A DNA stretch of 64,000 bases, from assembly GCA_007449985.2 (NCBI GenBank), contig VIIQ02000001.1, forward strand, positions 762,001 through 826,000, written 5' to 3'. The DNA is from Desmodesmus armatus (lineage: Eukaryota > Chlorophyta > Chlorophyceae > Sphaeropleales > Scenedesmaceae). Under the pieces are notes generated by a model. It searched no databases. It was not told the DNA's origin and saw only the letters and a program-made list of their open reading frames with translations. A program made the translations under genes and the position numbers. This document shows positions 24,701 to 36,073 of the stretch, piece after piece; positions within the stretch are counted from its first letter, which is position 1; every line of letters begins with the position of its first letter.

Positions 24701-25084
24701 CGCTGCAGCAGCCACTGCCTCTGCAGCAGCAGCTGTTGACACCCCCTGGCGCATGAAGGATGCAGCCAGGACACCCAGGGGCAGCGCATGTCCTGCACAA
24801 GCCTTGCACAAGCATGAATGCTGCCTGTTGTGCTGCAGGGGCTGCTGCCATTCCCGTTTCTTCCCTGGAGAGCCAGCTGACTTCTGCTCCTGCTGCGGTG
24901 TTGCTCCATCAGCAAGCAGCGATCGCTTGCTGTGGGTGCTGTCCTGTGCAGCGCCACTGCACTGTCTGCCGCCCAAGAAAATGCGATTGCGATGTTTTGC
25001 CTTGTCTACGACATTACCAACATCAGCATGCTGCAACTGCAGGTCCCTTTGAAAGCTGAGAGGCTTGCCAAACCTGCATGGCAT
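18750..25084 (-). CDS. SHIPPO / sperm-tail PG-rich repeat protein, flagellar
   Basis: Exons recognised, 5' to 3': 24482-25084 (start uncertain), 24060-24217, 23715-23823, 23230-23347, 22813-22965, 22291-22584, 21770-22044, 21295-21528, 20813-21034, 20305-20613, 19601-19864, 18750-19231. About 20 to 22 units alternate PGPGxY (for example VPGPGAYD, TPGPGHYS, EPGPGAYY) with GPAFTMxxK/R, the two halves of the STPGR/SHIPPO repeat. Such proteins bind axonemal microtubules in flagella and sperm tails. The N-terminal exon is Ala/Gln-rich without repeats; the C-terminus is a basic helix ending CTDVAA. Exon 22813-22965 is one base short inside its PGPG motif near 22895. Phase between 24060-24217 and 23715-23823 does not fit, so an exon or base may be missing there. 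Confidence 0.85.
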
Positions 25085-25712
25085 GAGGTTGTTGACAGAC
25101 TGCTGTCAGACAGGTCAACTGAGATCACTGCCTGGCACTGTGCGCTTCGATCCAAAGCTGGAAAGGCAGATGCCTAATTGCGTCCTTCTTACCTGAAGGG
25201 CAACCCAAATATGGGCTGATCACTGCCTACCACTGCATTGCAGCGCAATATGCAGAAACAGCAGCAGACAGTACTGATGTCAGCTCACATGATGTTGAGC
25301 ACGCAGCTACACCACTGATCATGCACGTGTACCTACCAACCTTCTGTGCTTGATATGGAGCTCTTGAGCCCGTAAGGCAGCACCAGCGTTGGAGCAGCTG
25401 CTTTCATCGTTCAGCTGTGCATTGCACAGTATCTGCTGTGTTGGACCAAGTAGTCTGCGGGGGCGTGATCAACACCTGTTGCTGGCCAAAGTTGATACTA
25501 AATATTGATTGCGTATCGAAGACCGTTGGACTCCCACTTGGGCGTCACAGTACAGGTACTGTTCATGGCATGAATGTACAGGATGTACAAGGATTGGAGG
25601 CAACCAACGACATTGAGTGATAATCGGCTATTTTCGGCAAATATCATCAGTTCAAGACGTCTCTGATGGGTGTTCCAGTGTACGGTAGGGTGTTCCTTGA
25701 ACGGTGTTGCAG
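25085..25712. other. Spacer upstream of the SHIPPO gene
   Basis: Probable promoter or 5' untranslated region of the SHIPPO gene. Its real first exon may also lie here. Nothing else was recognised. Confidence 0.4.
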
Positions 25713-26021
25713 TCATGTGTCAGCCACAGCGTTGCTGAGCAGAGCCAGAGCGTGAAGGTGGCCAACAAGGGTGACACGTGTCAGTCCCAATGTTTGTAAC
25801 AGCCTACCCAATCCACCCAATCTGATCCGACTTGACGTGCTCAGCCTGGCAGGGCCAGCCTTCATGCTTCCACCACTCAGCCAACACAATTGCCAACACC
25901 ACCTGCAAAGCCAGCTCAGCATTTGCACCAGTTGCAGCACCAGCAGCTGAATTATCAAACTTACTTTTGAATCCCACATGTCGCTGAGTCTGATGCACGG
26001 TACAGCAATGCCATACCGTAC
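25713..26021 (-). CDS. Possible three last exons of an unrecognised gene
   Basis: Three segments have good splice borders and matching phases: 25965-26021 (VRYGIAVPCIRLSDMWDSK), 25808-25902 (containing VLAEWWKHEGWPC) and 25713-25734 (NAVADT then stop). The composition is unlike the surrounding repeats and reads like a globular protein. I do not recognise the family, and I could not follow exons further 5'. It could be chance. Confidence 0.3.
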   Translation of the reverse strand, partial: VRYGIAVPCIRLSDMWDSKVSLIIQLLVLQLVQMLSWLCRWCWQLCWLSGGSMKAGPARLSTSSRIRLGGLGRLLQTLGLTRVTLVGHLHALALLSNAVADT

Positions 26022-26217
26022 CTGCAGATGCGCGTAGTGCGAACATGCCTGAGGGCAGGCAGCGCAGCACGGCCGCAACATGGTTTGCAGTGCGGCCCCA
26101 GGCAACAGGCCCGCTGCCAGCACACCACGGCCAGGACAGCATCAATCCTGCAGGCAGCGCACCACACCTGCAGCATGTTCTGCCAGCAGCAGGTACAGCT
26201 TGGGCCAGGTGTGATCG

Positions 26218-26271
<54 letters not shown>

Positions 26272-27077
26272 GGTGCCATTTGACACCCTCCATTTAAGCT
26301 ACAGAGCTGCAGTCGCAGATGTGGACTTCAGGAGCCGCTCCTGCTTGCCAGATGATATCGACAGCGTTGGGGAAGAGCCTCTTCCCGTTGGTACAGCAGT
26401 CACTGCCAAGTTGGCAGCAGATGCTGCCTGGCCACCTGCAGGCTCTGAGGCACGCTTCAAGCAGGGCCAGCGCTGTAAGGGTGATAGAAGTGGAGGCGTT
26501 GGCACTGCCGTAGTAAACATGTACTGCATGAGGCATACCAGGTGAATGTATAGTGTACATGTACAGCTGCCGTGCAGCTGCATGCTGCACCAGTCAGTGA
26601 CGCAAATTGGTTTCCTGCAGTTGCCACATTTCAGGAGGCAGTTGATACAAGATGTGAAAAGATCGCAGATTGCCAGTCTAGGTCAAGGTATGAATGCAGT
26701 TGGCACTCTGCACCCAAGCAGCAGTCAGTAGCCTATTGTGCTGGAGCAATGATAACCGCATGGTCCTCAGCTTGGGTCCAAAACAGCTGCGAGGCTTGCA
26801 TGCATGCATCAGCTGCGCAGCTGATATTTGTCTGCGCCGCGACATCATCACATACATGCATAGCTTACCCTGCAATCAAACCATTGCCATTGGTTGGGGA
26901 AGGTGTTACAACCGTTGTCATACTCACGACAGGCATCACTGACATGGCCTTTCCCTCCATTTGCCTCCATTCCAAACAACCACTGTGAACCACAACTTGG
27001 GCTGCAGCGTAAGTTGTCAACTGCACTTCAGTCTTAAAGACAGACAACCAGATCATCTGATGCTCACTTTCCACCAC
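26022..27077. other. Unassigned sequence with a pure CAG array
   Basis: May hold 5' exons of the putative gene at 25713-26021. A plus-strand frame at 26272-26500 (for example PDDIDSVGEEPLPVGTAV) looks somewhat protein-like but has no recognised match and no clear splice partners. I see nothing certain. Confidence 0.3.
26221..26270. repeat. Uninterrupted CAG array, about 16 units
   Basis: Fifty bases of pure CAG with no interruption, unlike the broken CTG tracts in the SGNH gene. It would read Gln, Ser or Ala on the plus strand and Leu, Cys or Ala on the minus strand. No firm coding context was found. Confidence 0.9.
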
Positions 27078-28025
27078 ACTTGCCAACCGGCTTCCACAAT
27101 CCTTCATATCACAGCTGCTCAGTCCAGCTGCCTTGTCTTCAAGAATAGACAACTGCATACTCGCTTCGCAACTGCACAAGCCAACTACCTTCCACAATTC
27201 TCCATATCACAGCTGCTCAGCCCAGCTGCCTTGTCTTCAAGGATACACAACTACATACTTGCTTCTCAACTGCACAAGCCAACCTCCTTCCACAATCCCC
27301 CATGCCACACCTCTCAGACCAGCGGCTGTCTCTTCCAGGATAGACTCTATCCTGTTGACAACATACTCGCCGCACAAGCCAACTTCCTTCCACAATCCTC
27401 CATATCACAACCTCTCAGACCAGCACCTGTGTCGACCAGCATAGACAACTACATACTTGCTTCCCAACTGCACAAGCCAACTTCCTTCCACAATCCTCCA
27501 TATCACAACCTCTCAGACCAGCACCTGTGTCGACCAGGATAGACAACTACATACTTGCTTCCCAACTGCACAAGCCAACTTCCTTCCACAATCCTCCATA
27601 TCACAACCTCCCATCTTGTGTGTTCCCAGTGTCTCCACAGGAAATCACGCTACCTCCCCGGTTCCGGGCACTGTCTCACAACCTCTCAGACCAGCACCTG
27701 TGTCGACCAGGATAGACAACTACATACTTGCTTCCCAACTGCACAAGCCAACTTCCTTCCACAATCCCCCATATCACGACCTCTCAGACCAGCACCTGTC
27801 TCTCCCAGGATGGACAACAACATACTTGCTTCCCAACTGCACAAGCCAACTTCCTTCCACAAGCCTCCATATCACGACCTCTCAGACCAGCACCTGTCTC
27901 TCCCAGGATGGACAACAACATACTTGCTTCCCAACTGCACAAGCCAACTTCCTTCCACAATCCTCCATGCCACAACCTCTCAGACCAGCACCTGTCTCTC
28001 CCAGGATGGACAACAACATGCCTGC
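27078..28025. repeat. 98-bp minisatellite, about 10 copies, with one inserted segment
   Basis: Units share a core such as CACAAGCCAACTTCCTTCC and ACTACATACTTGCTTCCCAA. Spacing between successive cores near 27471 and 27569 is 98 bases. Left-hand units are more diverged than right-hand ones. Because 98 is not a multiple of three, each unit shifts frame, which explains overlapping Thr/Ser/Gln-rich open frames here; I do not regard them as genes. A segment of about 78 bases interrupts one unit at about 27609-27687. Confidence 0.9.
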
Positions 28026-28295
28026 TTCAAGTTCAAAAAAGTTTCAAAAAAAGTTTTGAACTGCACATGGCAACTTCCTGCCACCGTCCTGCACATCACA
28101 GCCACTCATCGCAACTGCCAACTGTGCATGGCTGCAATGTATCCATGCCTCTCACAACCACCAGCCAGGTACCAGACACCACTCATTGTTCACAGCTTGC
28201 ACCATATCAAGACCAGTGTCGCATTGCAACAGCAAGCCCAACATCCACTTCACAACAATACACAAAAAGCTGACAACAGCACGTGAAACATCTGC

Positions 28296-28391
28296 TGGCC
28301 TGTGCATGATCACACCTGTCCCTACACTTCTGTACTTCTGCTCTGGCCTGTGCATGATCACATCTGTCTGTACACTTCTGTACTTCTGTGC
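28296..28391. repeat. 48-bp direct repeat, two copies
   Basis: Two adjacent units beginning TGGCCTGTGCATGATCACA at 28296 and 28344, differing by a few bases. Confidence 0.85.
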
Positions 28392-28629
28392 CACATGATG
28401 CTGGACACGTTCCTGTTCTGCTTCACCCATGCAATCGCAACCTGAGGGAATTCCGGAAGACAGCAGACAAGATCTGCAATGAAAGCTGAGTGCCTGTGCA
28501 TAGTGTTGTGCATCATGCTATCACCTCGTGTCGCATTGTGCATGCGCCACAGCAGGATGTGCAGTCTCTGCTCAGTTGCAATCAAAGCTGTGAACATGCA
28601 TGCGCATGCGGCGACCAGCACAAACCAGC

Positions 28630-28693
28630 CCAGACCATCCATGAAAGAGAAGCAAGGATATGAAGCACAATCCTTGCAAGACGAAGCAGATGT
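28630..28693 (-). repeat. Arm of a 64-bp inverted repeat (partner 30293-30356)
   Basis: Its reverse complement matches 30293-30356 at 63 of 64 positions. The flanks do not match. Both arms lie in or next to the 3' part of the cysteine-rich gene. Confidence 0.9.
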
Positions 28694-28892
28694 CACTCAT
28701 GTTCAAGGACTCTCCCAAACAAAGGCATGCACAATCGCAGGTAGCCACACTCAATTCCACGCCCATCAAACCAGCCGCTATGCTGCACACAGTGGCCATC
28801 AGCGCAACCACCTCATTGCGAAGGTCGCTGCAACTTTCCACTTGCAAAAACCCTCAAACCCTCAAACCAGACGAGATCAAACCCTCAAACCC

Positions 28893-31800
28893 TCAAACCA
28901 TCAAACCAGACCAGACGGCCCTCAAACCAGACGGCGTCAGCCCGCGCTGCCAGAATGGCTTCCAGCTCTCCACATCTTCTTTCTCAGTCTTGGCTGTGTC
29001 CACTGAGCAGGCCTTTGGCCACCCACTGTAAGACAGTTCCAGCTTTTGGAGCCTCCAAACAGCGGCTGGATCAGATGCCGGATGGGTAGTTGCCCCCTGC
29101 ATATACAAACCACCAGCATAGGCACTTGTTAGGCATGCCCACGCATTTTGGTACTTGCAGGTGAGTCATTGTCTGCAGGCTGTACCATGGTTGACTGCCA
29201 GATGTCACAACAATACACATACCATGTACTACATGCCAGCACTTGGCAAATGCGTGGGTGCAACATCATGTGGCACGCTTTTTGGTGTGCAGGTTTCTGA
29301 CCACAGAGTAGGGGCGAGGAGTCATGCATGACATGCACACTTCCTCACTGCCACTCAGGCAAATCTGTGCATGGACAATACACAAAAAGAGTCTACTCAC
29401 ATGCATCCCAGTCAGTCCACTTGGCCATGTTGATCATGACAGAGTGCACTTGGCGGTCATTGGTGAGGGTCCTGGGGTCGGTTCCATGGTGGATGTTGCC
29501 ATCACGATGGCGATTCATAACCACGCACAACCTGTCGCTGTAAGCGATAAAGTCACAATTCTTCTCAACACAGGATAGCTGGCAGATTGCCAAGTAGCCC
29601 GTACCATCTGAGTGATGAATGACATGAACATCCCGTCCATTGGCCGTGCCAACAGCCAGCGGTACTCCTCTGAACATGATGTTGTGTCCAACGGAGAACT
29701 GCCAGCTTGCCCCATCACTGGGCATTCTCATAATGGCAACAGCAGTATCGATCCCTGCAGTACAGGTCGCAAAATAACAAATCTTCAGAGACAACCCTGA
29801 TGCAAATAATGAACACCCAAAGCATCCAATGCAAGGCTTGCAAGACTGCAGGAATAGTCCCTTGCCATGCTATGTTGCTTGCCACTGGCTTGAGACCACC
29901 CCCTTGCAGACACTACCCTTCAGTGTTCAGTGGTCACCAACTTCACTGTATAGAGGGCATCAACACATCGTGTGATGATGGAAAGGGCCTATGATATGAC
30001 ACAACACAAGCATCACCCTACCAGGAGCATGTGCGGTCCTCCCATGTGGTCCTGCATTGACTTGGCCCAAAAGGTGACAGCGCATGGAGTTCCTGTTGTA
30101 GACCTGCAGGAGCACGTAAAGACGGACAATGGGTTCAAACGGAAAGGGAAATGATCGAAATCAAAGGATTTGTTGCAGTGCTGGGCAGGCCAGAGCCATG
30201 CTCGTCCAAGGAGCCTGCATACTGCTGATTACTACATATGGAGGGTGCTGGAGTTGGGTCATTTACTGTGCGGTGATTAGCATTCTAAATGTACATCTGC
30301 TTCTTCTTGCAAGGATTGTGCTTCATATCCTTGCTTCTCTTTCATGGATGGTCTGGTCTACTACAGCACGGCACACTCACCACACCCTTGCAGTTGCCGT
30401 TGTGGCGGCACCTGATAAGGCAGTTGTCCCAGTCCACCCAGCTAAACACCTGGATGTGTTCGCCCTGGAACTCGCGGTCACGGACTGTCACAATGGCCAA
30501 ACGGGACTCGATGTGAATCCTTGAATTACTGCATGATGCAGTTGAACCAAAGAACTGCGCAGTTTCAGCCGCAGCGCTGAAAGCACCCAGAACTGCAGAT
30601 GCTCCACCGGTGGCGACCGCAGCGACAGCTTGTACTGCCAAGTTGAAGACACTGATCACAGCGTTCTCTACAAATCGACCACAAGCAAAGGCATCCTTTG
30701 CGCAAACCCCAATACCGCAGGAGTGCGGGAATGCGTCTGCATGTCAGCGGCAGCGCAACCAAAGTGGCAAAACAGCGCGACAGTCAGCCAGTGCGTGCCA
30801 CTAATCAGCATGATGGCGTGAAGTCAGACCTGCATGCAACAGAGTCTATCAAGTTCACAAGGCACCACACCTGTAATGCATCCATGAGGTAGGTGGCTGG
30901 CTGGGCTGTAACCTTACCTGGGCACTCGTTGTAGCACATAAATGCTTCTCCCCTGCGGTGTCAAGACAGGAGATTGAAATCAGCGTTCTGCGCAGAACAA
31001 CTCCCATGTTTGCTGCCATGGGCACCTAATTGAAGTGCTGCCGAGCTGGGCACTCAGGCAGCAAACAGCGACTTGCATCAACACCTTCAGCTGTTAGGCA
31101 CCAGTGTATGATGTTCTTGGTGTGTCACTTGCTGTCACACCAATCATGGCAGGAAACGCATTTGGGAGAGCACCGCATTTCAGGCGTGGCAGGCTGGTTA
31201 CTGCCAGCGATGTCTGCTGATGCACTGCATGGCACAAGGCACAGCGCTGCCACAGCTTGGCAAGTAACCCTGGGTGAGTCTCAGCTTGGGCAGCAGCTGG
31301 TGCAAGCAAGGTTGACCCGATCATATAGATTGAAAGTTACAAAATGGCTTGCAGATCAGACCAGTATCACCTACCAGTATGACTCTCTACATGGTGTGTA
31401 GCACAGGCCATTCTGGTTTTGCTTGGGCCACCAACAGCTGGGACTTCGGGAGCTCCTGGTGTAGGTGTGCTTTGTGTGCCACACTGGCGGCCTGCAGAAA
31501 CATCAACAGTCGCTGTGATAGTGAGGACCAAAGTTGTTTGCTAGGCTTCTAGTTCAGCAGTCAGCTGAGCATGCAGCAGCTGCACCGTGATTGCTCTAGG
31601 GCAGTGTGGGTTTGCATGACATCGTCAAAGCTGGTCAACAGTCATCACCGTGATGTCATGATCACGACCTGACCTGCGCCAGCATGGCCCCCTTACCTTG
31701 TGCACACACAGCCATCACGCCTGTAGCCATGGTCGCAGGTCCTACAGTCGGTACGAGACCATGTCGCTGCAGCACAGACACATAAAGTGCAAGGGTTCAG

Positions 31801-34800
31801 CACAGCATGTTGCCAAAACATGGCGAGGCAGACCAGCCCACAGCAAGGGTCACAACCCCTATTGTATGTCGCTTGTGGAGCCGACATATTTTCCAACGTC
31901 ACACGCCACTTTCCGTTGTCACATGGCTCAGGGGGCCGGGCTCAGATCAGGTGCTGCTAGTACGATTACAGGAGGACTCTTGGCACTGAACATGCAGCAT
32001 GGAGAATCTGACATGCATGCCGCATGGGGTGATGAAGAGGCGTCGAAGAAGTTATTCGCTTCATTAATCCGTCAATTTCAGGAATCAGGCCTTACCGCAG
32101 ACGTCCCACCAGCCACACCACCCTCTGTCGTGGTTCCCTGCATGCGTCAGTGTACATGTGTGCACAGGGATTGAGCTAAACCCTACTGACAGCCAGGACG
32201 TTTGACATAATGCTGTGACAGCATGCACAAACAGGCTGTGGCAATGAGTGCAGACTATGCATGGTGCATGAAAAACATGCGTCCACAAGTACAGATGCAC
32301 CTGCCCAGCCAGATTGAGTCTCAGCGTAGAAGGCTACTTTGACAGCATGGGCCATGCTTTGCGAGTCCCAGACTAGCTTGCGGCTGCTCTCCAGCAGGCT
32401 GATGGTGCACACGGGCATCATGCACAAGCGGCGTGCCACGATGACCGTGCCTGTAACTCACAGTACGAGTGCATTGGCCTGCAAGGGCACACAGGCAGCC
32501 GCAGGACAGACAGAGCCGACACGCACACATCCCGTGAGGGGCTGCATCTGGGGAGAGACTGGTTGACAGGGGGGGCAATCATTGTCTGCGCAGCCCAGCA
32601 ACACAGCACTACCAAGCACTGCTTCAGAGGGACTGTGAAGGTGTTCCCGCAATAGGGCCCCTGGCTGCTGGCCCAGCGAAGACACTTGGTGGCACAAGGT
32701 GATAAGTCCATCGTGTCACTGCACATGATAACTGAACCGCTTAAGCAAGCTTGCTGAGTCAAACAGCAGTTGGCACCACAGTTGCAGACAGCCGGCCACA
32801 CCATAAACCAGAAGTGCTGTATGCCAGCTAGCCTAGCTGAGGTGCAGTGTTGATGCCTGCAGGTGAGCTTGTCGCCTACCTGTGGCAGGTCACCCCGTGG
32901 TCGTCAAAGCCTCCGGGGCAGTCACTGGAGGCTCCCAGCAGACGAAGGACACAGGGTAGTAGTTGTGTCCTGCAGGCAGGCGCGTCCATGCAGCATGGCA
33001 TGAAACATCTTTCAAACATTGTTCATAGGTTTTACTGGAGTGTGGCCAGACAACCTTCTATCACATAGCGGACATGCAGGTGATCATCAGCCTCCACTTA
33101 GCACTGAATACAGAAAAGATAAAGCTGAGTGCCAGCACCAACCGTCTCAAACGCACTCACCGCATGGTTCATAGCAGAGAAGAGCATCGTAATGCCAATC
33201 ATGGCAGTCTGCAAGAGCAAGGGAGAACAGACGCAAGCAGGCACCTCTGCATCTCAGCAAATGTGCTGGGGCAATGATAATGTCTTGTGTTAACCATCGA
33301 TGCCATGCACATTGTTCCTGCCATTGATTGTGCTGTCCAGGATGATTGATGAGATGAAACACTCTTAGCAGCAGCTTTGCCAAGCGGGTTCGCAAACTGC
33401 ATTCCCTCAGGAGCCCTACAAAGCAGGGGCCCTTACTCTTAGGGATTTCGCCCTCTCCACGACTATAGCTGTTCCGGTAGCACTGGGAAGCTCCCACCAG
33501 CGTGTTCTGGTACGTCTGGACGTAGTTCCTCATCTGCCAAGAATCAATAGCTCTGCAATACGCCAGGCAAATGCACACAGCAGTCAGCAACACAGTAGCA
33601 GCAGCAGCAGCAGCAGCCTTGGAGATGCATGTGCGGCTGCCCAAATGATTGTCTTGCATGGACCACCATGTCGTCTCCAGGACGCTTAGTGTTGCAGGAT
33701 CAAGTGCGCCAGGCAGGGGGTGACAACACTGTCCACATTCAGAACTAGAGGGATAAGACTGTGAGATAGGGTCTAGTCGGCACTAGTAACAGAGACAAGT
33801 ACCCAGTGTCCTCCAACAGGCCGCAACCCGTTGCGACTCACTCGTTAAACTCATTGTTGAGGTTTCCTACAATTTCATTTGCCTTCTCAATGCGTTGCCA
33901 ATACTTGGAGTTAGTGAATGTTTTCAGCGACTTCGCCAAGCCGCCCACGGCCTGGGCAGCCACCATGTCCGTACGATTTGGCTCGCTGACGATGCCGTAG
34001 TTTGCCATGGGACCAGGGATGATTGGCACTTCGACCCCAGCACCATCAGAGGTTGCATTGGGGGGTGACACAGGGGCAGCAGCCAAGCTGCTGGCCTGCA
34101 GCTCAGGAGGAGGCAGCAGACCCTCTGTCACGTCGACAGACAGGACGAGGATACCTGAACCGGGCTTCACTGCAGCAAGGGTCAGAACAGCAGCGCCTGC
34201 AGGGCGGGTGAAGGCCACCATGGCGGTACGGGGCTGCCAGATGCTGGCCTGCTGTACAGCGGCTATGGTCTTGTTGGTGGAGGCCCTGTTGTTCACCACA
34301 CGGCGGTGCGCACGGAACCTGGTGATGTTGGCAGCGCCACGTGCAGAAGAGATGGTGATGGAGGTGCTGGGGCCACTCTCAAGGTACTTGATCAGGACGG
34401 TGGTGATCATCTGGGTGGCATTGGTTGCCTTGATCTCGATTCTGGCAGACCTCTGGGGGTTCTCTGGGGTGCAGCCCTCGATGCCGGTGTCGGAAGAGGC
34501 CACGACGTTGGTGGTTGCTCCTGATGACATGAGGCTTGCGCAGGTGTAGCTAGTTGCGTCGCTGCCTGCGTTTTGGGCATCGCAGAAACAGGCAGCAATG
34601 AGCGACTTGGCTAAACTTATTGGTCTTCGCTTACAGCCAACAGATCAAACATGCAGGCTGCACTGGACTGCATTTGTTGGAACTGTGCTGGCCCAGCACG
34701 AGCCGTAACTGGTCAGTGTGCTTGGCACGATTGATGTGCGGTCCTGAAAGGTACACTGGCAATGCAAGGCCAAACCAGGACACCACCAGTGAGGCTTCAT

Positions 34801-36073
34801 ATGCATACACAGCACTGACGACCCTGTCCAACTTTCACAACCACTGCGCTGTCACAACCACCAGTGGTCAATGCCCAGTAGAGCGCATGGCACGCCTGGC
34901 TGCCGCAGCGCATTTGAAATGAGCAATGCTAACCATAGGGACATTCAGTGGCCACTCACTCTGTTGGGCAAATGACGCGGCACTGATGGAGCTCTCTGCA
35001 AAGTTGCACTTATATCAGCCTCTGGTGGACCGTCCAAGGCCTTGCAGGTGCCGCTGTCAGGGCTGAAGCCGGTACCAGCAATGGGACACAGTGTCTTGAT
35101 GCCGTTGCCTTGGCCATCACAGGTGACGAACGCCTGGCAGTTGTCAGGTGCAGCCACCTTGGCCTTGGCAGGCTTGTCGGCACAGACGCAGGCCCAGGAG
35201 GGGCAGTCTTCGGGAGGAGAGAAGGGTGTGACGTTGAATTCAGCCTCTGCATTGCACAGAAACAGCAGGTACATTCCAGCATGGTTGTGTCAGCAGCTGA
35301 TGTGAGTGCAGACGGCGGGTTGGCAAAGAATGTAGCCAGCAGCATTCAAGCCGGGCGCACATTGCGGCTGCCAGGGGTCTGAACCAACTGCTCTGCTCTG
35401 CTTTGACCTTATCTAGTGTGTTTCAGTTCTGCTCCATGCTGACTATGAATGAATGGAATTGCTGTCACTGCATTGAACGTATGCAGACAACCCGCTGTTC
35501 CTTGGTTGGCCAGCAGCGACGAACGGTATCTGCTCAAGCAACTGCTCACCGGGAGGTGAAGGGGCAGGCTGCCCAGGGGCTCCTTGAGTTGCGTTGAGGC
35601 CCTCCAGCAGCTCAGAAGTCACGGCTTGCAGGTTTGTAGCCGCGTCGGGGTCCCCACCGATGGCGGTGAGGTTGGTGGACGCAAGCTCTTGGCGCAGCTC
35701 TGCGATGTTCCTACCAGCGAACGCCTCTGGGTCGGCCTGCTGCAACTGCTTGATGATGGCGTTGATTTCAGCCTCGCTCAAGCCTGCAACAGAGGAAAAT
35801 AACGGCGAGCAGATTGAATTTTATGTGCGGGTGACACCTCGTCGGAAGCAAACAGCACAAGGGTAGACCGCACGCAGCTACTACTTGTATGTCGTTCTTA
35901 CCATCAAAAGAGCCACTCTCTGCCTGCAATTGCCGGATCAAGAAACTGCGGGGCAAGGACCGGGCCTTTTGGACTCCTTCCAGTGCATCTGCATGAGCTA
36001 TGATGCTTGATAATACGAGCAGAACAAGGACACAGAACGCGCAATGCGCGCTGGACGTACGTATACGTATCAT
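28893..36073 (-). CDS. Large secreted cysteine-rich mosaic protein (chitin-binding-like and PAN-like modules)
   Basis: Exons with matching phases: 35902-36073, 35550-35783, 35010-35246, 33842-34565, 33437-33552, 33161-33208, 32880-32969 (one base short near 32930), then a probable exon at about 32550-32720, 32301-32450, 32096-32137, 31697-31766, 31375-31437, 30918-30952, 30381-30736, 30022-30103, 29401-29754. The 3' end is unresolved, perhaps at 28893. Residues 1-29 are a signal peptide (FCVLVLLVLSSIIAHADA). Exon 3 resembles a type-2 chitin-binding module (CQAFVTCDGQ...GFSPDSGTC). Exon 4 is a beta-sandwich-like Thr/Ser-rich region. Then follow Cys modules: CHDW, LLCYEPC, DDHGVTCHR, CDHGYRRDGCVC, GLCYTPCRESYW, FMCYNECP. 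Two PAN/apple-like modules follow (DWDNCLIRC...CKGVVYN; ICQLSCVEKNCDFIAYS). Likely extracellular matrix or wall; function unknown. Confidence 0.65.
30293..30356 (+). repeat. Arm of a 64-bp inverted repeat (partner 28630-28693)
   Basis: Lies in the intron between exons 30381-30736 and 30022-30103 of the cysteine-rich gene. In a transcript covering both, the arms could pair into a long stem. Confidence 0.9.

Noticed and set aside
26028..26297. Plus-strand frame with an Ala run
   Set aside because: It depends on the CAG array and has no recognised motif or splice partners.
27133..28286. Several overlapping plus-strand frames with repeats rich in Thr, Ser and Gln
   Set aside because: They arise from the 98-bp minisatellite; the unit length shifts frame each copy, so the open frames are incidental.
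28358..28847. Minus-strand frames with hydrophobic stretches
   Set aside because: They may be membrane-anchoring ends of the cysteine-rich gene, but I found no consistent splice chain to them, and one includes an arm of the inverted repeat.
31094..31324. Possible exon with KCVSCHDWCDSK in the cysteine-rich gene
   Set aside because: The flanking exons 31375-31437 and 30918-30952 join in phase without it, and it has no good acceptor in the needed phase.
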